Shown here in pieces: positions 18,249 to 30,500 of a stretch of 64,000 nucleotides of DNA. A model generated the notes under the pieces. The model searched no databases. It was given only the letters and a program-made list of their open reading frames with translations, and was not told the origin of the DNA. The stretch comes from Alphaproteobacteria bacterium (GTDB taxonomy: Bacteria > Pseudomonadota > Alphaproteobacteria > CALKHQ01). The translations under genes were made by a program, and so were the position numbers. How positions within the stretch are numbered: the first letter of the stretch is position 1; every line of letters begins with the position of its first letter. Location of the stretch: the NCBI GenBank assembly GCA_041396705.1, contig JAWKYB010000009.1, forward strand, positions 1 to 64,000, in the 5' to 3' direction.

Positions 18249-19217
18249 TCAGCCCGGATGATGCGCGCTTCCGCTATCCTGTTCGCGCGGCAAAGCGACG
18301 CGCTGGGATTCCGACAGCCGCGCCTCGCGCCGGGCGATATACAGCGTGCTGCCGACGATGATCAACCCGCCGGTGAGCGTCCATTCGTCTGGCCATTCGC
18401 CGAACACCACGATGCCGACGGCGACCGCATAGATCATCTTGATGTAGTCGAACGGCGCCACCGCGGTGGCCTCGCCCACGGTATAGGCCCGCACCACGCA
18501 GGCCTGTCCGGCGGCGCCGAGGGCGCCGACCAGGATCAGCAGGCCCCAATCGAGCAGCGTCGGCGCTTGCCAGACCAGGGCGGCCGGGATCGAGATCGCG
18601 CTGGTCGAGACGACGCCGAACCAGGCCAGCGAGGTCAGCGTCGATTCGCTGCGGGTCAAGATCTTGACCAGCGTCGCCGACACCGAGACGAACATGGTGC
18701 CGGCCACCACCACCAGCGACGCGACCTCGATCGTGCCCTGGCCCGGCCGCAGCATGACGATCACGCCGACGAAGCCGATCGCCGTCGCGGTCCAACGCCG
18801 CCAGCGCACGGTCTCGCCGAGGAACAGCACCGCCATGACGATCAGGAACAGCGGCAGGCCGAAGCCGATCGCGGTCACGTCGGCCAGCGGCAGATTGGCC
18901 AGGCCATAGAACATGCAGAACATGGCGCAGACGCCGATCAGCGCGCGGGCGAAGTGCATGCCCAGCCGCTTGGTCCGAAACGCTTGCAGGCCGTGCGGCA
19001 GGATCAACGGCAGCAGCACGGCGAACCCGAACAGGCAGCGGAAGAACGCCACCTGGAACGGGTCGTAGCGGTGGCCGAGGTCCTTGACCAGGCTGCCCAT
19101 CGCGGTGAACAGCACGCCGCTGACCATCATCCAGACGGCGCCGCGGACATTGTCCGGCAGCGCAAGCCAGTACGCCGTCGCGTCCTTGCGCGCGGTTTGG
19201 ATCGAGTTGCCGGACAT
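18249..19217 (-). CDS. DMT superfamily (EamA) transporter
   Basis: 322 residues with about ten hydrophobic helices in two EamA repeats. The first opens with WMMVSGVLFTAMGSLVKDLG and the second with AWFGVVSTSAISIPAAL; each ends near a PLF/APF motif (GFGLPLFLIVMAV and VAPFDYIKMIYAVAV). This is the drug/metabolite transporter fold for small-metabolite export. The gene lies upstream of the Rieske oxygenase on the same strand and is divergent from acetoacetyl-CoA synthetase. Substrate unknown. Confidence 0.88.
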   Translation of the reverse strand: MSGNSIQTARKDATAYWLALPDNVRGAVWMMVSGVLFTAMGSLVKDLGHRYDPFQVAFFRCLFGFAVLLPLILPHGLQAFRTKRLGMHFARALIGVCAMFCMFYGLANLPLADVTAIGFGLPLFLIVMAVLFLGETVRWRRWTATAIGFVGVIVMLRPGQGTIEVASLVVVAGTMFVSVSATLVKILTRSESTLTSLAWFGVVSTSAISIPAALVWQAPTLLDWGLLILVGALGAAGQACVVRAYTVGEATAVAPFDYIKMIYAVAVGIVVFGEWPDEWTLTGGLIIVGSTLYIARREARLSESQRVALPREQDSGSAHHPG

Positions 19218-19344
19218 CGAATCCCAGTCTCGGCCGCTGCCGCGGAAATCGCACCGCGTGGCGCGGGACGCGGCGACGGCACGCCTATCTGCTGCGTCAG
19301 CTTATGGTAGAAGTCGGCGGAGTGCGAAGAGGAGATTAGCGCAG

Positions 19345-21315
<1,971 letters not shown>

Positions 21316-21552
21316 CGTTGCAGAAGATCGTCGCGGCCTACCTATGTATTGCGGCGCAATTCTCCGAAGAGGGTATGTAGTAGTTGTTGTGCAGGCATAA
21401 GTAGAAGTTGCTCACCTTTTGATCATGGTTAATTAAGCTGAATTAATTTCAACTTTAGTAATGAGTTAACGAAGATTTCTTCGGCGCGGCGGCGATCGCG
21501 CCGTGAATCTTTTCGGCCAGACCGCAATGGCCCCCCACGTTGCGCGGATGCC
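21316..21552 (+). promoter_or_regulatory. AT-rich leader and likely promoter region of the giant exoprotein gene
   Basis: The stretch from about 21360 to 21480 is strikingly AT-rich in otherwise very GC-rich DNA (TTAATTAAGCTGAATTAATTT, TTTAGTAATGAG). It probably contains the promoter and possibly a bound regulator. A small dyad TAATT-aagctg-AATTA lies near 21430. A perfect 6-bp hairpin CGAAGA-TT-TCTTCG occupies 21470-21483, and a second stem GGCGCG/CGCGCC spans 21483-21502, both in the presumed 5' untranslated leader. The ribosome site before ATG 21553 is weak (GCGCGGA). Confidence 0.5.
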
Positions 21553-24500
21553 ATGAATCAGCTGTTCCCGACCCCGCTCGTCTCCACTCCGGCGTCGTCA
21601 CCCGTTTCGCGTCGGCTGCCGGTGTCAGCCACGCTGCTGTGCGGCACCGCCTTGTGCCTGGCGCTGGCGGCGGGCCCGGCGCTGGCCGGCCCGGAAGGCG
21701 GGGTGGTGATCGAGGGCGATGCGACGATCACCTACGGCACCAACACGGTGACTATCGAGCAGAATTCCGAGCGGGTGATCATCGAGTGGCAGTCGTTCGA
21801 CGTGGGTGCGAACGAGAGCGTGAACTTCATCCAGCCGTCGGAGCTGGCGGCGGCGCTGAACCGGGTGCTGTCGGGCGAGGCCTCGGTGATCCTGGGTTCG
21901 CTGACGGCGAACGGCCAGATCACGCTGGTCAACCCGGCCGGCATCGCGTTCGGGGCTTCGGCGAACATCGACGTGGCGGCGATCACGGCGACGACGCTGG
22001 ACATCATCAACACCAACTTCATGGCCGGCGACCTGGTGTTCGACCAGTATGACGACCGGTTTGCCGATGCCAGCGTGACCAACGACGGCACGATCACGGT
22101 GGGCGACCGGGGTCTGGCGGCCTTGGTGGCGCCGGGGGTGGCGAACAACGGCATCATCCAGGCGCGCACCGGTGCGGTGGTGCTGGCGTCGGGCACGGCG
22201 GCGACGATCGACTTCTACGGCGACGGTCTGGTCAACTTCGCGGTGACGGCGCCGACGCAGGCCGCGCCGGTGGACGCGAACGGCAACCCGCTGGACGCGC
22301 TGGTCAGCAATTCGGGCCAGATCTATGCCGACGGCGGCACGGTGATCCTGACCGCGGAGGCGGTGGGCGGGATCGTCGACAACGCGATCAACATGGACGG
22401 CGTGATCCAGGCGCGCTCGATCCAGGGCCGCGACGGGCAGATCGCGCTGGTCGGCGGCGACGGCGCCGGCGCGGTGCAGGTGGCGGGCACGCTGGACGCC
22501 TCGGGTGCGGAGGCCGGCACGGCCGGCGGCACGGTGCACGTGCTGGGCGACGCGGTGGCGCTGAACGCGGGTGCGGACATCGACGTCTCCGGCCCGGCCG
22601 GCGGCGGCACCGCGCTGGTCGGCGGCTCGCTGCAGGGCGGCGCCAATGTCGGCAGCGGCATCCAGTATGCGCGCCAGGATTCCGTCACCACCATCATCGC
22701 CGATTCCGGCTTCGACGCCGGCGGCTATGTCCCGACCAGTTCCATCGCCTATGTCGACGCGGCGGCGGAGATCGACGCCAGCGCCACCGACAGCGGCAAC
22801 GGCGGCACCGCGGTGGTGTGGGCCGACGATGCCACTGCATTCTTCGGCATGGTCGCCGCACGGGGCGGCGCCAACGGCGGCGATGGCGGCCTCGTCGAGG
22901 TTTCTGGCGGCGTGCTTGGCTATGCCGGCAGTGTCGACACCAGTGCGGCCAGCGGCAACACCGGTTTGCTGCTGCTCGATCCGCAGAACATCGTGCTTGG
23001 CAGCATCAATCCGGCGTTGATGGCGGTCAATATCGGTCTCGATGCGCTTTCGGGCGGCGCATTCCCGATCCTCGTGGTCGACCAGCAGGCGCTGGCCAAC
23101 ACGCTGTTCTCAACCGATGTCCACCTTTGGGCCACGAACAGCATCAGCACCGCCGAAGACATCGACATCAGCACCGCGCGCAACGTCATCATCGGCGAGA
23201 ATGTGATCACTACCGGATTCCCGTGCGCGATCATTCCGGGCGGTTGCCACATTCCGATATTCGGGGACGCGATCACCGGGAACGACCTTTCCCTGAGCGC
23301 GCCGACCGTCAATCTCTATCACGACGTTACGCTGGGCACCGGCGCGCTCAATGTCGTCGACGTGGCTGCGGGAACCAGCATCATCGGTCTGGGGCTGATT
23401 GCGGCGCCGGTCGACATCGAAGTGGCTGAACTCAATCTCGATGGCCGGATCCATACGCGCAGCTCCGTTGGCGGCGGCACCTCGCTTGCCTCGGATGCTC
23501 AGATCAATACCGACGCCGGCTTGATCAACGTGCTTTCGAACGCCGCGCTGATCAACCAGGGCGTCCAGTTCGCGCAGGCCGGCGCATTGGTCACCGTCGG
23601 TGATGGCGTCTACAATGAGAATGTGCTGGTAGACCGCGCCCTGACGCTCCAGGGCGACGGCTCGACCAATACGACGACGCTCAACGTCGGCTCCGGGACC
23701 GGGATCCTGGTCAGCGGCACCACCGGCGGCACCGTCAGCATCCAGGGCTTCCGGATCCTCGGCGGCGGCACCGGCCAGTACGGCATTCTCGCCGACGTGA
23801 CGGCCGATCTCGACCAGCTTCTGGTCGACGACGTCCATATCGAGGGCTTCGTCGAGAACGGCCTGGCGGTGCAGGGCAGCCAGAGCACGCACACGGCCTC
23901 ACCGATCGACTATGTCGGCATTTCCAACGCCGTCTTCATCGACAACGGCCGTACCGCGGGCGGGTCGGCCGGCCGCGGCGACCTGCAGCTGTTCTTCTTC
24001 AACGGCGACGCCGACCTGACCAATGTCGACATCACCGGCGGCGGCCAGGGCCGCTACGGCATCCAGATCCGCGGCGTCGACAGCGGCGTGTTCCCGAACG
24101 GCGTGCAGCCGATGGGCGACATCGCCTTCGAGAACGTCACCGTCGACGGCAGCTATCTGGCGCCGCTGATCGGCATCCAGGGCTATAGCGAGGTCGGCAA
24201 CCTGACGTTCAACGACGTCACGATCGGCGGCGCGGGCTCGACCTCCGGCTGGGCGACGGGGCTGTATTTCGGCACCATCGGCTCGGGCGCGTTCAACCTG
24301 GGCAACACCAGCTTCGGCGAGCTGAACGGCGGCAATTCGCTGTTCATCCAGGTGGTCGGCAACGGCGGCACGCCGACGCCCGAACTGATCATCGACGCGA
24401 CCGGCGCCCTGTTCGAGGGCACTCTGGCCGGCGATATGAGCGCGGCCGAGCTGGTCACGCTGGAGCAGCGGATCCTGCACTGGGCCGACGACACCTCGCG

Positions 24501-27500
24501 CGGCCTCGTCAACTTCGGCGCCGCCGTGGTCGACGGCGGCACCTACGCCAACAGCATCCAGCTGGCGGTCAACACGGCCGGGCTGATCAACGCCAACCAG
24601 GTGGTGGTCGGCTCCGGCACCTATGGCGGCTCGGTCGAGGTCTGGGTCGACGACCTCAAGCTCACCGGCATCGCCACGTCCGGCGGCACGCCGGTGATCG
24701 ACGGCAACAGTGTCGACGCCTACAGCAACTTCGGCCCGGCCGGGGTCGGCGCCGGCCTGGTCGTCGCCGACGTGACCGGCACCTCCGGCAATGCGCCGGG
24801 CGAAGACGTCGACGGCGTCAGCGTCGACCCGTTCGTCTTCAGCGGCGCCGGCAACGGCATCGTGCTCGGCTCCGGCGCCAGCAGCGCGGTCGACAGCATC
24901 ATCGACGGCAACAGCTTCACGGTGACCGGCAACGGCATCGTCCTGGCCAATGTCGGCGGCACCACCACGATCAGCAACAACGCGATCGACGTGGGCGACG
25001 TCGGCATCGCGGCCAGCGAGAGCCTGAGCGGCGACACGCTGGTCGTCACCGGCAACAGCCTGATCCGCGGCAACGACAACGGCCTGCGCTTCGACGCCAA
25101 CGTCACCAATGCCATCATCCAGATCACCGACAACGCGCGGATCGAGGGTGACGGTACCGCCGACTTCAGCGACGCCATCGACTTCCGCCAGCAGGTGATC
25201 GACAGCACGGTCTCCATCACCGGCAACGACGAAGTGCTCGGCAACGACGACGGCATCCAGGTGATCGAGGGCATCCGCGGCGGCAGCTTCACCATCGCGG
25301 ACAACGGCCAGATCACCGGCCGCAACGGCGACGGCATCAACCTGCTGAGCCTCAACGACGGCGCCGGTGTCGCGATCAGCGACGGGGCGGTGGTCTCGAT
25401 CAGCGGCAATGCCATCGAGGGCAATGCCGACGGCGACACCAACAATCCGGGCGGCGGCGGCGACGGCGTGCTGATCTCCGGCGACGTGGTCGGCGCGGCG
25501 ACGCAGGTCACCATCGACGACAACAGCATCGACGCGTTCGACGACGGCGTGCATTTCTTCGGCGCCGTCAGCGGGTCGACCGTGCACATCGGGCTGAACG
25601 CGATCCTGGCCCTCGGCACCGGCATCGATTTCGCCGACACCATCGGCAACAATGCCGACATCGACATTCTCGACAACACGATCGGCCTCGATGGAACCGA
25701 GGTGCTGAACGGCATCCTGTTCCAGCGCATCAACGCCGCGACGATCGACATCAGCGGCGGTACGATCGACAGCGCCGCCGGCAACAACGGCCCGATCGAC
25801 GGCGACGGCATCAACTTCCAGCAGGGGCTGCACAGCGGCGCCAACGTCGCCATCGCCGGCGTGACCATCGTGTCCGACAGCGACGAGGCGATCGACTTCC
25901 ACCAGTCGATCCGCAGCGGCGCCCAGGCGCACATCACCGGCGGCAGCTATACCGGCGGCAACAACGGCGTCGAGTTCGACCCGATCGCCGGCCTGGCCAC
26001 CATCGATGGCGCGACCATCGACGGCACCGGCGCAGACAAGCGCGGCGTCAACCTGCTCGGGTCGATCACCGGCACGCTGGAGATCGCCGACAGCACCATC
26101 ACCGGCACCGACGACGGCATCGGCTCCAACGACGACCAGAACAACACGGTCAGCGGCGGCACCTTCCGCGTCACCGGCAGCACGGTCACCGGCATCGGCG
26201 GCGACGGTATCGAGCTCGGCGACGTGGTGAACGGCGCGCTGGTCGAGATCAACGACAACCCGCTGGTCGCCGGCGCCGACAACGGCGTGCACTTCGTCGG
26301 CACGGTGAGCGGTTCGTCGATCGACATCAACGGCAACATCATCGATGCCGGCAACCAGGTCGGCTTGAACGGCGACGGCATTCACTTCGCCAGCACGGTC
26401 ACCGACTCCCAGGTCCGCATCGGCAGCGCGCCGGGCAACGGCAACGACATCACCGTCGGCAACGCCGTTGCCGGCGGCGGCACGCTGCACGACGGCATCT
26501 ACTTCGGCGGCGAGATCGGCGGCAGCACCCGCGTGCTGATCGGCTGGAACGAGATCGACGTGCTCAACACCACCGGCGGGGCGGCGACCTCGTTCGGCGA
26601 CATGGGCATTCGCTTCGACGGCTTCGTGAACACCGGCGTCGCCGGCCATTCCGGCATCGGCATCGTCGGCAACACGATCAGCGCCGGCGGCGGCCAGGAA
26701 GACCGCGGCATCTCGTTCTGGAATGGGATCGGCGGCGAATCGACGGTGCGGATCGCGGACAACGTGATCGCGGCCGGCGACGACGGTATCGGCGTGTTCG
26801 ACACCATCGGCGGCAACCAGAACCAGTCGCTGCGCGGCAATGCCCGCATGGTGATCGAGGGCAACACCATCGGCACCAGCGGCGCGCGCGTCGGCCTGGC
26901 CAATAACGGCGACGGCAACGGCATCGACTTCCAGTCGGTCACCGGTGCGTCGCAGGTGGTGATCGACGACAACTCGATCTTCGCCAACATGAACGCGATC
27001 GAGTTCGACAAGGTGGTCAACACCACCTTCGCCGGGCCGGGCGCGGGCATCGAGATCACCGACAACAGCAACATCAACTCGCTGCGCGAGGACGGCATCC
27101 AGTTCGCCGGCGGCGTCAGCGGGTCGAGCGTGCTGATCCAGGGCAACAATGCCGGGATCTTCGCGGCCGACCACGGCATTTCGTTCCTGGCGGCGGTGAC
27201 CAACGCCACCCTGAACATCCACGACAATATCATCCAGGCCAACCTGGACAACGACGCCGTGGGCGCGGGCATCTACTTCGGCGGCACGGTCGGCGGCACC
27301 TCGGTCGTCAACATCGGCAACGGCGGCAGCGCGCCCGGCAACCAGTCGAACATCATCGCGGTCAACGCCAATGCCGGCGGCAGCGTGGCCGACAACGACG
27401 GCATCCTGTTCGTGAACCAGATCGCCGGCGACGTCGCCATCACCATCGACGGCAACCGCATCGGCTATACCGCTCCGGCGCTGGCCGGTCCGCTGGCCGA

Positions 27501-30500
27501 GCAGGCTGTCGGCGACGACGCGATCGAGTTCCGCGGCGGCGCCGGCGGCAACGCCGAGATCGCGATCGTCGACAACTGGATGCTGGCCGAAGACGACGGC
27601 GTCCAGTTCACCGGTTCGGTCGGCGGCAGCGCCCACATCCTGATCGGCGCCAACACCGACGGCAACCGCATCGTCGCCGGCGACGACGGCATCTCGTTCC
27701 TGTCGACGCTGACCGGCGAGGCGCTGGTCGACATCGGCTACAACACCATCAACGCCGGCTCCGACGGCATCCTGTTCCAGGGCCACGTCAACAACGCCCA
27801 GGTCAGCCCGGTGACGGAGCAGGAGCTCTACATCCACCACAACGGCATCATCGGCGACGACAACGGCATCAACTTCGCCGCAGGAATCTCCGGTTTCCGC
27901 CACGACACCCGCATCGCCCACAACAGCCTGATCCAGGGCAACGGCGAGAACGGCATCCGCATCGCCGGCGGCATCAACGACGCCGAGGTGCGCATCCTTG
28001 CCAACCACGAGATCTATGGCGACGAGGACGGCATCGACTTCATCGGCTCGGTGACGAACAACGCGCTGGTGGTGATCGCCGACAACGACAGCGTCACCGG
28101 CGACGACGACGACGCGATCGACTTCGAGAATGCGCTCAACGGCGGCAGCGTCGTGAACATCCTCGACAACCACAACATCGTCGCGGGCGACAACGGCATC
28201 GAGTTCTCGTCGATCAACGGCGCCACGGTGCTGATTGCCGGCAACAACCACGGCATCCATGCCGAGAACCACGGCATCTATGTCGGCGGCGAGGTTGCGT
28301 GGTCGGACATCGACATCCACGACAACATCATCTGGGCCAACACCGATCAGGGCCACGAGGGTGCCGGCATCTGGTTCGACGAGCAGATCCGCCACTCGAC
28401 GGTCAACATCGGCGACGGCGGCCGGACCTCGGGCGCGTCGAACATCATCCAGGTCAGCCAGGCCTATGACGACGACAACGAGGGCGGCCTCGACGGCATC
28501 CACTTCGACGACTGGATCGGCGAAGGCTCCGTCATCACTATCGACGGCAACCGCATCGGCTTCTACGCCGCCAGCCTGAACGCGCCGCTCAGCCCGCGCA
28601 CCATCCCGGACGACGGCATCGAGTTCCGCGGCGACATCCGCGACGACGCCGCGATCGTGATCACCGACAACCAGATCAAGGCCGACGACGACGGCATCCG
28701 CTTCCGCGGCGATGTCGAGGACTGGGCGACCGTGCTGATCGGCGGCTGGAACGACGGCAACATCATCTCGGCCGGCGACGACGGCATCGAGTTCTCGGGC
28801 CGGATCACCGACCATGCCGCCGTCGAGATCGACCGCAATGCGATCGGCTACTACTGGAACGGCTTCACCCTGGTGCCCTATGCGGTCGGCGAGAACGGCA
28901 TCAAGTTCGGCGATCGCATCAACGACTGGGCCGAGGTCGACATCACCCGCAACGACATCCGCGCGGGCGACGACGGCATAGTGTTCTTCGGCGATACCAG
29001 CAATGTCGGCCACGGCGACGAGGACATCTTCATCGCCTGGAACGACATCGTCGGCGGCGAGAACGGCATCCACTTCGCCGGCGACGTCGAGGGCGGCGCC
29101 CATGACGTGATGATCGCCTGGAACCACCGCGTCGAAGGCCGCGACGGCGACGGCATCGTATTCGACGAGGGCGTCGACGGGGCCTCCGTGCGGATCCTCG
29201 ACAACCACTGGATCGAGGGGTCGCGCGACGGCATCGATTTCGACGACCTGGTGCAGGACGGTGCCTTCGTTCTGATCGCCGACAACTTCAAGATCCTCGG
29301 CAACCACGACAGCGGCATCGAGTTCTCCGGTGTCGTCGACTGGAACACCGACGTCGTCATCGATGACAACAGCTTCATCGTCGGCGGCAACAACGGCATC
29401 CACTTCGGACAGCCCGACTACGAACTCACCCGGCTCGCCTTCGGCGGCTTCGGCGGCGGCTGGTCGATCGACCAGGCCGAGGTCACGATCAGCGACAACT
29501 GGCTGATCCAGGGCGAGGACGAGAACGGCATCTGGGTCGAGGGCGTCCGCGGCTCGGGCTTCGGTTTCGATTGGGACAACCCCAACCTGGCCATCGTCGA
29601 CAACCACCGGATCCAGGGCCACGACAACGGCATCCTGATCTCGCGGGTGATCGAGGGCGGCTACGACTGGTACGCCGACGCCTTCACCCTGAGCGGCTGG
29701 GCGGTGGAGAACGCCGAGGTGCTGATCGCCGGCAACCACGAGATCGAAGGCAAGTGGGACGACGGCATCCAGATCCAGGGCATCCACAGCAACCTGCCGC
29801 AGGGCGGCTATGACGGTCCGTCGGACTTCGCCGCGGCCTCGTTCGGCGGCGGCTGGCTGCCGGCGACCGAGGTGACGATCGTCGGCAACGGCGAGATCGA
29901 AGGCCACGACAACGGCATCAACCTGCGCCGCGGCTTCGACCTGACGGTGTGGGACTTCTCCTATGACGGCGGCGAGACCTTCCGCGCCGCCGGTCCGGGC
30001 AGCCTGGTCGCGACCGGCTGGGACATCGACGATCTCGGCGAGCTGGCAGACCTGCTGTCGGACGGCGTATCGATCGACCTCGCGGTCAGCGCCTGGGCGA
30101 TCGAGAATGCCGACGTCACCATCGCCTGGAACGACGAGATCCGCGGGCGCCACGACGACGGCATCTTCGTCGGCGGCATCCGCGCGGTCGAGCAGGGTGG
30201 GTTCATCGGCGACAATATCGCGCTGTCCGGCTACGACGGCGGCTGGCAGCCGTCGCCGAGCGCGAGCCTGGTGATCGCCCACAACGACCTGGTCCGCGGC
30301 GGCGACAACGGCATCAACCTGGGCCGCGGCTTCGACTTCAGCCTCGGCCTGCGCACCGACTACGAGAACTTCGGCTACTACTATCCGTTCGACGTCAATG
30401 TGGAACTGGATGCCTGGGCGATCGACAACGCCAGCGTCCGCATCGTCCACAACGACCGGATCGTCGGCGACGACGAGAACGGCATCCGCGTGGCCGGCGT

